Shown: positions 6,748-13,412, counted from the stretch's first letter. The stretch is DNA of 13,503 nt from Hyphomicrobiaceae bacterium (GCA_021647535.1 JAKIUO010000078.1:1-13503); one strand, 5' to 3'. Notes: a model not told the origin generated them from the sequence alone. Numbers and translations are program-made.

Positions 6748-8007
6748 CTATACCTCGCCAATGATCGGTTTGACGACACCAGCTGCTGTCTTTTCCCTGA
6801 ATTTTTCAGCTAGTCTCGTCCCTAATAGCTCATCATAAACGGCCAGTGTCTTGACTTTCATCAATTCATCGGAAAAATTTTCTTCAACATTTTTCCGTGC
6901 GTTGAGAGACAGTTTTTCGTAACTGTCCGGCGCTAGCATTAGAACCTCTCCCAAAGCCCTGGCCAATTTATCAGGGTTTTGCGGCGCAACCAACCAACCG
7001 GTCAGCTGATCATCATCCCTATGAGGTTTTGCTCTTACAGTTTCTGGTGGCGCACCGATATTGGTGGCGATCACCGGACAGCCCATGGCCTGCGCTTCGG
7101 CGCTTGTTCGACCAAAGGCTTCAGGCTCGATGGAGGCGATTAGCGTCACTTTGGCCAGCCCGTAGGCCACTGCCATATCTGAACAATGCCCAACCAGCCT
7201 TACCCTGTCTTCAAGGGCAAGACTAACAATCAACTCTTTCAACTCGCTGACATAAGCTTCACGGCCCTGAGGGTCGCCCGCCAGAATAACCACAGCATTC
7301 TGGTCCTCACCTGCTTCAATCAGTTTGGCCATGGCGCGAATGACCACGCCCTGCCCTTTCCATCTGGTTAAACGGGCCGGATGCAATATGAGTGGAGCAT
7401 CCTTTTCCACCCCCCATTTTGTACGAAGTTGCATAAGCTGCTCTTCACTAATGGCAGATTGAGAAAAGCGTTGCAGATCGACACCCCGATAAATGATGCG
7501 CATACGTCGTTCATCCGTCTGGTGACGGCTCTGGATCATGTCAGCCGTAAATCTTGAATTGGCAATGACCAATTTACCACGTGCCATCACCGAATTATAG
7601 GTACGCTTGATCAAATTAACACCGCCATAAGCCCCATGATAGGTCGTTACCAACGGAATGGCCGTCTGTTTAGCGGCCAGCAGGCAGCTCCAGGCCGGGG
7701 CGCGCGAACGCGCATGAACCAGAGCGATGTCGTGCTGGCGGATCAGTCTTTGCAGCTCTCTGCGATTTTTATTGATTTGGAAAGGGTTTTTACTGGCGAC
7801 CGGCATGATAATGTTTTCACCACCAAACCTCTCGACTTGCGCCGCCATGCGCCCGCCTTGCGACACCACCAGAGCCCTGGCACCACTCTTGCTCAAAGCA
7901 TCGACCATCTCAAGCGTCGACAGTTCCGCACCGCCTGTTTCCAGTTGTGGGATGACCTGCAAGATCACGGGTCGTTGCTTTTGAGCAGCCAAATTAAACC
8001 TCTCCAT
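6748..8007 (-). CDS. GT4-family glycosyltransferase (GT-B fold)
   Basis: The protein is probably a cytoplasmic, retaining sugar transferase acting in lipopolysaccharide, capsule or other envelope glycan synthesis; donor and acceptor are unknown. It is 419 residues. The N-terminal Rossmann half begins VILQVIPQLETGGAE, where GGAE (25-28) is the glycine-rich acceptor-side loop of this group. The C-terminal half has ARLTRWKG (211-218, donor phosphate-binding R212 and K217) and the E-x7-E motif from E296 to E304 within EAFGRTSAEAQAMGCPV. No signal peptide or membrane segment is seen. The ATG at 8007 has no Shine-Dalgarno. A TTG at 7992 (codon 6) has GGAGAGG five bases before it and may be the real start. 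It is followed 229 bases later by infC on the same strand, with no clear terminator between them. Confidence 0.87.
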   Translation of the reverse strand: MERFNLAAQKQRPVILQVIPQLETGGAELSTLEMVDALSKSGARALVVSQGGRMAAQVERFGGENIIMPVASKNPFQINKNRRELQRLIRQHDIALVHARSRAPAWSCLLAAKQTAIPLVTTYHGAYGGVNLIKRTYNSVMARGKLVIANSRFTADMIQSRHQTDERRMRIIYRGVDLQRFSQSAISEEQLMQLRTKWGVEKDAPLILHPARLTRWKGQGVVIRAMAKLIEAGEDQNAVVILAGDPQGREAYVSELKELIVSLALEDRVRLVGHCSDMAVAYGLAKVTLIASIEPEAFGRTSAEAQAMGCPVIATNIGAPPETVRAKPHRDDDQLTGWLVAPQNPDKLARALGEVLMLAPDSYEKLSLNARKNVEENFSDELMKVKTLAVYDELLGTRLAEKFREKTAAGVVKPIIGEV

Positions 8008-8263
8008 AAAAACACAAAAAAGAAATATTCAATCAGAATCATTCCAATAGGGATAAAATAGCGGTATTTTTTTGAGCGTTGCAACAGCCAAGGCCTGAAA
8101 TCGAATAAACGTAACGGTTTTTAACATATTCACCCGATCGTTTTCTCTTTATTTATACGCATTCAAGCCCCATAATGATTTATATTATTATTTTATATCA
8201 ATAACTTATTAATAATTTTCTCCATCAAATCAAATGAAAAACCAGTGCTAAGCTAAAATACTC
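8008..8263. other. AT-rich spacer upstream of the glycosyltransferase and small RNA
   Basis: There is no gene in this stretch, which is very AT-rich with long runs of A and T. It should contain the minus-strand promoter for the glycosyltransferase, but no convincing -35/-10 pair stands out. Confidence 0.5.
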
Positions 8264-8278
8264 TTAATATTTTGTTAA
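8264..8278 (+). promoter_or_regulatory. Exact CtrA-type box (TTAA-N7-TTAA)
   Basis: TTAATATTTTGTTAA matches the full CtrA consensus known from Caulobacter. It lies 6 bases before the -35 of the small-RNA promoter described next, centred about 49 bases before the expected start of transcription, which would suit activation. The surrounding DNA is AT-rich, so a chance match is possible. The site is symmetric and could instead serve a minus-strand promoter of the glycosyltransferase, about 260 bases away. Confidence 0.45.
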
Positions 8279-8284
8279 TTTCTC

Positions 8285-8313
8285 TTGACTCGTGACCGTA
8301 AAAGCACCATCTT
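8285..8313 (+). promoter_or_regulatory. Candidate sigma70-type promoter of a small RNA
   Basis: TTGACT (-35, 8285-8290), a 17-base spacer, then CATCTT (-10, 8308-8313). The -35 is preceded by C, giving CTTGAC, the favoured alphaproteobacterial form. Transcription would start near 8319-8321. Confidence 0.45.
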
Positions 8314-8318
8314 TGTGA

Positions 8319-8405
8319 GGAACCAAGAGTTCCCCCAAGCGTCCCCCCACGCTGACGCTTAACAAACTAAAGGCTCAAGTCTTATGACTTGAGCCTCTTT
8401 TTTTT
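8319..8405 (+). ncRNA. Candidate trans-acting small RNA with C-rich loops
   Basis: About 87 bases lie between a plausible promoter and an excellent terminator, with no open frame of any size. Three hairpins are visible: GGAAC/GTTCC (8319-8323 and 8329-8333); a second stem AGCGT/ACGCT (8338-8342 and 8349-8353), with the alternative arm ACGCTT at 8355-8360, that exposes a loop of six C; and the terminator stem. The first two hairpins are joined by another C-run, CCCAA. Unpaired C-runs resemble the anti-Shine-Dalgarno loops of known alphaproteobacterial small RNAs that carry CCUCC-like motifs. I do not recognise this as a named family. The next downstream feature is the insertion sequence. Confidence 0.6.
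8371..8405 (+). terminator. Very strong rho-independent terminator
   Basis: An 11-base-pair perfect stem, AGGCTCAAGTC (8371-8381) with GACTTGAGCCT (8386-8396), has a TTAT loop, then C and a run of eight T. No protein gene precedes it on this strand within 2.8 kb, which is the main reason to propose a small RNA here. Confidence 0.93.
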
Positions 8406-8481
8406 GGGCGAGGCGCTGATTATTGAGCCTCCCTCCCCTCCTTGATAAACAAGTATTCCGTTATTTGAAGAGGGACACTAG

Positions 8482-9883
8482 CCCGAATAATTCATCAGAC
8501 GGCTTGATCTGGTTGGCGGGTGTGGATCAAGCTGTTGTAATGTCGTATGGTTTTTGTGCTTAAACAAAGTCAGACGCAACCAACGAGACCTCACACCACC
8601 ATGAACAATGATACACCACTTTTCCCTGGCCTGTCACCCATTGAAAATCGTGAAATTACCGCCCGTTTTGATGGCGGCGCATTGTCATCGAACGGCGGTG
8701 TGCTTGTGTTGCGCGAGCTTGAGCACCAGCTGCGATTTGCCGATATGATCGCCGGTTGCATGAGTGACAAACGCGACCCGAACAGCATCACCCACAGCTT
8801 GGCCAACATGATCCAGACCCGCATGTTTGCAATTTGCTGCGGCCATGAGGATTGCAATGACATGGACAGGTTACGTGATGATCCGGCCCTCAAAATGGCT
8901 TGCGACCGTTTGACAGAAAGCGGTACGGCTCTGGCCTCTCAACCAACACTTTCGCGGCTGGAAAACGCCCCGACAATCCGCGAACTTGTTCGCATGGCGG
9001 TCGGCATGATCGATCTGTTTTGCATGAGTTTTAAAAAAATCCCGGCGCAGATCATGCTTGATATTGACGACACGCCGGACCGCGTTCATGGCGGCCAGCA
9101 ATTGTCGCTTTTCAATAGCCATTCGGGCGGATATTGCTTCAAACCGATCCATATTTATGACGCTGCCACCGGCAAGCCGGTGTTCATTTTGCTGCGTCCC
9201 GGCAAGCGTCCCTCGGGCGAGGAAGCGGCATGTGTGATGCGCTTTGTCGTGCGCCATATTCGCCGCAACTGGCCGCGTGTTTCGATCACCATTCGTGGTG
9301 ATGGACATTATGGTGGTTCCCAAACCATGGACTTTCTGGAGCAAAACGACTGTTTTTATATCTTTGGTCAGCCCGGCAATGCGCGGCTCACAAAGATTGC
9401 CCGGCCCTGGTGCGAAGATGTGGCCACAAGGCGTGTTTCGGGCCAGCCGAAGGACAAAATACGGCGCTTTTTTCCAGACGCAATATGGCGCAAAGAGCTG
9501 GTCGAAAAAACGCAAGGTCATCGCTCGCGTCGAAGCAACCGAGCTTGGCACTGATGTGCGTTTCATCGTCACCAATCTGCCGGGACGGGGTAAAAATATC
9601 TATGAAAAAACCTATTGCCAGCGCGGCAATATGGAAAATCTGATCAAGGAGCATAAGCTCTATACAAAGTCGGATCGTACCTCGTGCCATCGCAAGGAAG
9701 CCAATCAGTTCAGGCTGTCTTTTCCAACAGCATTTCCGCAGCAGAAAATGCTCACCATTTTGATGCAGCGCATAAAGGCACAGCTTTTAAAACCTTGCTG
9801 CAGCTCGCAACCAGCTGTCAGCCCGTAACCTACAAAATGTTGATAGCGCCGGAAGCAGGGGGATAAGCATTTCATGTATTCCC
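8482..9883 (+). mobile_element. Degenerate IS1380-family insertion sequence
   Basis: The transposase inside identifies the family. The left end is placed at CCCGAATAATTCATCA (from 8482) and the right end at TTTCATGTATTCCC (to 9883), which read as imperfect inverted repeats sharing GAATA and CAT. The span of about 1.4 kb fits an IS1380 element that has lost part of its transposase. No matching target-site duplication was found next to these ends, so the borders may be off by some tens of bases. The transposase frame is on the plus strand. Confidence 0.5.
8601..9828 (+). pseudogene. IS1380-family DDE transposase, frameshifted and internally deleted
   Basis: The start MNNDTPLFPGLSPIENR at 8601 fits the family better than the upstream ATG at 8547. 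The first frame carries the family block FDGGALSSNGGVLVLREL, DIDDTPDRVHG (catalytic Asp near 154-157) and RGDGHYGGS (Asp234). At 9468-9473 a run of six T shifts the frame; with five T it would continue FFQTQYGAKSWSKKRKVIARVEA. The second frame carries VRFIVTNLPGRG and NMENLIKEHK, which supplies the third acidic residue. After EANQFRL the sequence jumps directly to SFPTAFPQQ. In intact members several dozen residues separate these blocks, so an in-frame deletion is likely around 9711-9721. Two lesions mean the element cannot move with its own enzyme. Confidence 0.88.
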
Positions 9884-9925
9884 ACGAATATTGATCGCAC
9901 CTTATTGTGCTACTGACTGAGCACA

Positions 9926-9958
9926 CCCCGCCGGGTTTTGTCTGGCGGGGATTTTTTT
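9926..9958 (+). terminator. Rho-independent terminator without an obvious gene
   Basis: CCCCGCC (9926-9932) pairs with GGCGGGG (9944-9950), followed by A and seven T. It points in the plus direction and overlaps the last codon of the minus-strand GIY-YIG gene by two bases. The only plus-strand unit before it is the insertion sequence ending about 40 bases earlier, so its own gene may have been cut off by that insertion. Confidence 0.85.
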
Positions 9959-10418
9959 AGTGATTGTCAAAATCATTGTAGAGCGTCTGCAATGCGACGG
10001 CTGCATAGATCTCCAGAAGACATTGTGTCAGAGGATCTTGCTCTTCGACATAACGGTATTCCATTTTTCGAATTCGAGCTTTTGCTTTTTCGAAGGCCTC
10101 CTTGAATTCAGGTTCTTTTGCAAGCTCGTCGCGAGTCCCCTTCCCTTTCTGATAGGCTGCTACAAGATTGCCGGTTTCTTTGCGAGCAAGCCTAAAGGCA
10201 AAGGCCGCCATTCGATGGGTTGCGCCAGGATTGCAATGACGACCGTAGCGCCCCTTGATATCGTTCGATCTTCCCACATAGAGAGGTTCTTGTTCTGAGA
10301 ATAAATAAATGCCGCTTATGCCTTTGGGTAGCTGATCCTTTGTGACCGGTGCCATATTTATCAATATTTCGAACTTCGGATGAAGGCGCTCCACCAGACT
10401 TGCAAATTTTTTGTCCAT
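9957..10418 (-). CDS. Small GIY-YIG nuclease-domain protein
   Basis: The protein probably cuts DNA through a single-metal GIY-YIG active site; its target is unknown. The 153-residue product has GISGIYLF (33-40) as the GIY strand and PLYVGRSNDIKGRYGRH (45-61) as the YIG strand with the following Arg and His. The basic middle region RKMEYRYVEEQD is followed by LLEIYAAVALQTLYND, whose Glu suits the metal-binding position. GIY-YIG enzymes include restriction endonucleases such as Eco29kI, homing endonucleases and repair proteins. No partner domain is present here. The ATG at 10418 follows AAGGGG at about 9 bases and is preferred over the upstream start at 10451. It is 1.3 kb from a C5 methyltransferase, but a separate terminator lies between it and the next gene upstream. 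Confidence 0.75.
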   Translation of the reverse strand: MDKKFASLVERLHPKFEILINMAPVTKDQLPKGISGIYLFSEQEPLYVGRSNDIKGRYGRHCNPGATHRMAAFAFRLARKETGNLVAAYQKGKGTRDELAKEPEFKEAFEKAKARIRKMEYRYVEEQDPLTQCLLEIYAAVALQTLYNDFDNH

Positions 10419-10461
10419 GTCTTTTATCCCCTTACCCCCTCTATAGCTCAACTATCCACAC

Positions 10462-10499
10462 AAGAAAACGCCCCGGCCATCGTGAGATGACGCGGGGCG
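10462..10499 (-). terminator. Terminator after the 79-residue gene
   Basis: On the minus strand CGCCCCG (10499-10493) pairs with CGGGGCG (10475-10469), followed by TTTTCTT. A smaller stem, AAGCGG/CCGCTT (10502-10517), precedes it. Together they separate the 79-residue gene from the GIY-YIG gene. Confidence 0.7.
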
Positions 10500-10525
10500 C
10501 GAAGCGGTGTTCCGCTTGGAGACGT

Positions 10526-10765
10526 TTATCGTTTTCTACGAGACTTGGATTGAGGTTCTGGTTTCTTGTCTCCATCCTCGCCGTTCTCAGCCGGTATTCT
10601 CATCACCAGACGGTTATCAATGGGAAACGCACTCAATACGAGATTGAACCCCTTGCCGTCCTTGTGGGAAAATGCAGCGCCGATCTTCAGCCAGAACGGG
10701 TCTTCACCCTGTCCTCTATCCTCGACTGTGTAAACATTAAACACTGGCATATTACTGGCAGCCAT
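10526..10765 (-). CDS. Small conserved-looking protein of unknown function
   Basis: The product is 79 residues. A compact domain, MPVFNVYTVEDRG followed by GEDPFWLKIGAAFSHKDGKG and FNLVLSAFPIDNRLVMRIP, looks like a short beta-rich fold. The tail (from about 59) is charged and disordered, ending QSKSRRKR. The start ATG at 10765 follows AGGAG at 8 bases, and its own terminator follows. I recall similar small proteins next to mobilisation or conjugation genes on alphaproteobacterial integrative elements, but cannot name the family. The DNA-binding or single-strand-binding look of the basic tail is only suggestive. The gene is divergent from the methyltransferase across a 459-base spacer. Confidence 0.7.
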   Translation of the reverse strand: MAASNMPVFNVYTVEDRGQGEDPFWLKIGAAFSHKDGKGFNLVLSAFPIDNRLVMRIPAENGEDGDKKPEPQSKSRRKR

Positions 10766-11224
10766 GACCCGTACTCCTTTTTGCGGTTGATGTTATTGGT
10801 GCAACAAACACCGTAGTGAATTATGCAATAAGATTAGGTAGTTGACGACATTGTCGTTCCGTGTCCTGTTGTTTTTGTGTCTTTTGCCTTTTCTCTCTTT
10901 TTTCAATTTGTTGCGCGGTTTTCTTTGGGGCACCTCGCCTGTTCCCTAGCGGGCAGGGCGGGACATGTCCAACGGTGACCGGGCAGCGCCAGGTGGGGCG
11001 ACCGGCGACCGGGCTTACGTCTGCGATTCAGCCAACTCGTTCCACTCGCAGTCTTCACCCTTCGGGCTTTGATCCCGTGGTGCGGGGATAACTCGGTTTC
11101 ATTTTTTGGATGCGCTGTTCTTTTCGCTATAGTTCATAAAATCGAATCACAACTTGTTCGCTTAATGTTCTTGTGATAGATTCGCGAAAAGAGCATTTTG
11201 ACCACCAGTCCGGGAACACTGTGA
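10766..11224. other. Long non-coding spacer between the 79-residue gene and the methyltransferase
   Basis: It has four parts. Near the 79-residue gene there is a short dyad, ACGACA-T-TGTCGT (10845-10857), that may be an operator. Then comes a pyrimidine-rich stretch (about 10860-10925), then a GC-rich part (about 10926-11095) with repeated GACCGGG-like units and hairpin potential. Last is an AT-richer part with nested dyads just before the methyltransferase. A 76-codon plus-strand frame here (10861-11091) begins with a Cys/Phe-rich stretch from the pyrimidine tract and is not believed to be a gene. Confidence 0.55.
11119..11192. promoter_or_regulatory. Nested dyads and candidate promoter upstream of the methyltransferase
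   Basis: The outer arms are TCTTTTCGC (11119-11127) and GCGAAAAGA (11184-11192). The inner arms are ATCACAA (11146-11152) and TTGTGAT (11171-11177). Within them lies a possible promoter, TTGTTC (11154-11159), 17 bases, TAGATT (11177-11182), so a protein bound to the dyads would cover it. This suits a controlled restriction-modification gene, but no controller protein gene is in view. Confidence 0.4.
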
Positions 11225-12304
11225 ATGACCTACAGGATTATCGACCTTTTCTCGGGTGCCGGTGGCATGACCCTCGGTTTTGTCGACGAACGCTTCGGGG
11301 GTGGGTTCGAATCCGTATGGGCCATCGATAACGACCGGGCGGCCATTGAAACCTATGAGGCAAATTTCGGCAATCACGCCCTGTGCGACGATATTGAAAA
11401 ATGGGCTAGTGGTGATGCTGACATCCCTCAAGCTGATATTGTCATCGGCGGCCCCCCTTGCCAAGGCTTTAGTCTCCTCAACAAGAAACGTGAAGGCGAT
11501 GCCCGTCGAGAACTGTGGCGACCTTTTCTTGATATCGTCGAAAAAAGTGGAGCACGGGTTTTTGTCATTGAAAATGTGCAAGGGCTTTTGCGCTCGGAAG
11601 AACTGACACACATATGTGAGCGAGCCGACGCACTGGGTTTCGATGTTCGCTATGATCATTTACTTGCCGCTGACTATGGCAGTCCGCAAACAAGAAAACG
11701 TGCGGTCATCATCGGCTGGAAACGCTCCAGTTATTCGGCTCCGACCTTTCCTCCATTGCCGACCCACGCCTCACCCAAGCGCCACTCCAATCTGCCGCGA
11801 TGGCGGACGGTTCATGATGCTATCGGTAATTTACCCGAACCGGTCGGCACGGAAATCAGAAAAATAAGATCCCCCTATAATTTGCATTTTGGACGCAACC
11901 CCACAGAGCTCAGCAAGAAAAGATATCGGCTCGTGCCGGAAGGCGGCAATCGTTTTGATTTGCAAAAGGCAGCCCCAGAACTGACACCCCAATGCTGGAT
12001 CAGAAAGACATCCGGTGGAACGGATTTGTTCGGGCGCTTATGGTGGGATAGGCCATCGGTGACCATCCGCACAGAATTCTTCAAGCCCGAAAAGGGACGC
12101 TACTTGCATCCCGTATCCCATAGGCCGATCACCCATAGAGAAGCCGCTCGCCTCATGGGCTTTCCCGACAACTTTATCTTCAAGGGATCAAAGACGGAAA
12201 TCGCCCGCCAGATCGGCAATGCCGTGCCTCCCCATCTCGGGGGAGCAATCAGTCGTGTGGTCAAGGAAATACTCGAACAGGGGCGAAGCCGAAAAGCAGC
12301 GTAA
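11225..12304 (+). CDS. DNA (cytosine-5) methyltransferase
   Basis: The enzyme transfers a methyl group from S-adenosylmethionine to carbon 5 of cytosine in a specific DNA site, most likely protecting host DNA from the nuclease encoded next to it. The 359-residue protein has the motifs in the usual order: I, DLFSGAGGMTLGF (7-19); IV, GGPPCQGFS (75-83) with catalytic C79; VI, ENV (116-118); VIII, QTRKR (155-159); IX, REAARLMGFPD (305-315); X, RQIGNAVPP (328-336). The target-recognition region (about 165-300) contains DLFGRLWWDRPSVTIRTEFF; the recognised site cannot be read from it. There is no N-terminal regulatory extension. The start at 11225 has only a weak GGGAA before it. Its stop is 5 bases from the stop of the convergent HNH gene, so the two transcripts must overlap. 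Confidence 0.95.
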   Translation: MTYRIIDLFSGAGGMTLGFVDERFGGGFESVWAIDNDRAAIETYEANFGNHALCDDIEKWASGDADIPQADIVIGGPPCQGFSLLNKKREGDARRELWRPFLDIVEKSGARVFVIENVQGLLRSEELTHICERADALGFDVRYDHLLAADYGSPQTRKRAVIIGWKRSSYSAPTFPPLPTHASPKRHSNLPRWRTVHDAIGNLPEPVGTEIRKIRSPYNLHFGRNPTELSKKRYRLVPEGGNRFDLQKAAPELTPQCWIRKTSGGTDLFGRLWWDRPSVTIRTEFFKPEKGRYLHPVSHRPITHREAARLMGFPDNFIFKGSKTEIARQIGNAVPPHLGGAISRVVKEILEQGRSRKAA

Positions 12305-12309
12305 CCGTC

Positions 12310-13263
12310 CTATTTCTTTTCGCTATCTTCACGTCGATGAACTTCGTCATGACAGATATTGCAATAGGTGATCAGATTGTCTTCTTCGTTGCTGCCACCT
12401 TTGGCATGATGGGTTTGATGATGAGCTTCAAGATGACGCGCATCGGACGGGTTCCATAGATCTTGATTCCATCCGCATTCCTGGCAGGTATATTTATCCC
12501 GCATCAAAACTGATCGCCGAACAGCATCCTTGATCTTTCTGTCGTGGGGTGGTGACTGTTTGTCTTCTTCCAGAACATAGACCCCGACCGGCAAGTCGGG
12601 ACGCCCGTTCGATTGGGTAACAACCGGCCAGCCATATTCTGTTCGCAGCTCTCTTGTGCGCCGCGCCCATTCGCTTTTATTATTGGCAACGTAACGAAGC
12701 TCTTCACCGGTCACCGCATGTCCAGAGTTTTTCCGTAAGTAAAGCAGGATCTTATCTCGAACAGACATGTCCTTGTCTTTTCGGATATCATTTGCCAGAT
12801 TCCACCGATGGGCCGCATCACGATCCTGATCCGTACTGATAAGAAGATATTCATCCGGCTTCATAACCGGTAATTCTGAGACCGCCTCAGCGTCATCATC
12901 GGTTGCGTTTTTGAGCATGTCCGCAGCGGTCACTCCAGAAAGTATCTGCCAGCCATGTTCGACACGAAGCTCTCTTATGCGCCTTGCATATTCGCTGATC
13001 CCTGCGACCACCATCAGCTCGTCGCCATGCACAACCTCACAGACACATTCCTTCAGGTAAAACAATATCCTGTCCCTGGCAGCCGGAAATTTATTATCGA
13101 CCAGCGAACTTCCCAAATCGCATAAAAGATGGTTCGCCGGTACGAGTTCTCGCACCTTCGTGCGCAAGTCACCCTTCAGCAGATGAGCTTCGTAATTTTC
13201 CAGAAGCTCGACAAGCTGAGCCCGCAGTTTTTCCGGGTCGCCCTGCTTTGGTCTTCGCGCCAT
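12310..13263 (-). CDS. HNH endonuclease with two tandem DNA-binding-like domains, likely restriction enzyme
   Basis: This is probably the nuclease partner of the adjacent methyltransferase. The 317-residue protein has two related units: RDRILFYL ... EYARRIRELRVEHGW (about 61-107) and RDKILLYL ... EWARRTRELRTEYGW (about 168-214). Each is followed by a P-x-EY/VYVL strand, so the repeat unit is about 85-107 residues and looks like a small winged-helix domain. The C-terminal HNH domain (255-310) has CQEC (260-263) and CNIC (301-304) zinc-type pairs, EAHHQTHHAKGG with likely general base H281 or H282, and N296 in DNLITYC. The start ATG at 13263 follows GGGGAG; an upstream TTG at 13281 is less likely. 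Type IV (modified-DNA) action is possible, but convergence with a C5 methyltransferase favours type II. Confidence 0.85.
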   Translation of the reverse strand: MARRPKQGDPEKLRAQLVELLENYEAHLLKGDLRTKVRELVPANHLLCDLGSSLVDNKFPAARDRILFYLKECVCEVVHGDELMVVAGISEYARRIRELRVEHGWQILSGVTAADMLKNATDDDAEAVSELPVMKPDEYLLISTDQDRDAAHRWNLANDIRKDKDMSVRDKILLYLRKNSGHAVTGEELRYVANNKSEWARRTRELRTEYGWPVVTQSNGRPDLPVGVYVLEEDKQSPPHDRKIKDAVRRSVLMRDKYTCQECGWNQDLWNPSDARHLEAHHQTHHAKGGSNEEDNLITYCNICHDEVHRREDSEKK

Positions 13264-13270
13264 GTCCAGC

Positions 13271-13375
13271 TCCCCTTTCAAGGAATTGCTTCAGCTCCAT
13301 ACGCAGCTCTTCTTTGTCTTTGATGCGACAACGCCAGACTATAGCGATTCGGTAGTTGAGGGATTGTAAAACATG
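13271..13375 (-). pseudogene. Remnant of a Vsr (very short patch repair) endonuclease gene
   Basis: Minus-strand codons upstream of the HNH start read SLNYRIAIVWRCRIKDKEE then a helix ending LKQFLERG. This fits the C-terminal end of Vsr, whose pattern is L-G-W-R-V-x-x-V-W-E-C-x-L-R followed by a helix of similar length. A stop codon (13378-13376) lies just before it, and the DNA upstream is AT-rich with no Vsr-like sequence, so the catalytic N-terminal part is gone. Vsr nicks T:G mismatches produced by deamination of 5-methylcytosine and is usually encoded next to C5 methyltransferases, which suits this place. The frame stays open to 13169, overlapping the HNH start. The match is short and made from memory. 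Confidence 0.5.
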
Positions 13376-13392
13376 TCACTACTGTCCGGAGA

Positions 13393-13412
13393 AAAATTTA
13401 TAAAAATTTATA
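13393..13412. repeat. Perfect tandem repeat of AAAATTTATA (two copies)
   Basis: Copies are at 13393-13402 and 13403-13412. On the minus strand they give TATAAATTTT twice, which may supply a -10 element for the HNH gene about 130 bases away. The rest of the stretch to the window end shows no gene. Confidence 0.5.

Noticed and set aside
887..8258. The 13-base string TGCTAAGCTAAAA occurs both at 887-899 and at 8246-8258.
   Set aside because: About one such match is expected by chance in 13.5 kb, and the surrounding bases differ.
9460..9560. Programmed frameshifting at the T-run of the transposase.
   Set aside because: The family normally uses one continuous frame, and a second lesion downstream shows plain decay.
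10861..11091. A 76-codon plus-strand frame in the spacer before the methyltransferase.
   Set aside because: Its start is a Cys/Phe-rich translation of a pyrimidine tract, there is no ribosome site, and the rest is Arg/Thr/Pro-rich from GC-rich repeats. It may overlap a conserved non-coding region, but I do not accept it as a gene.
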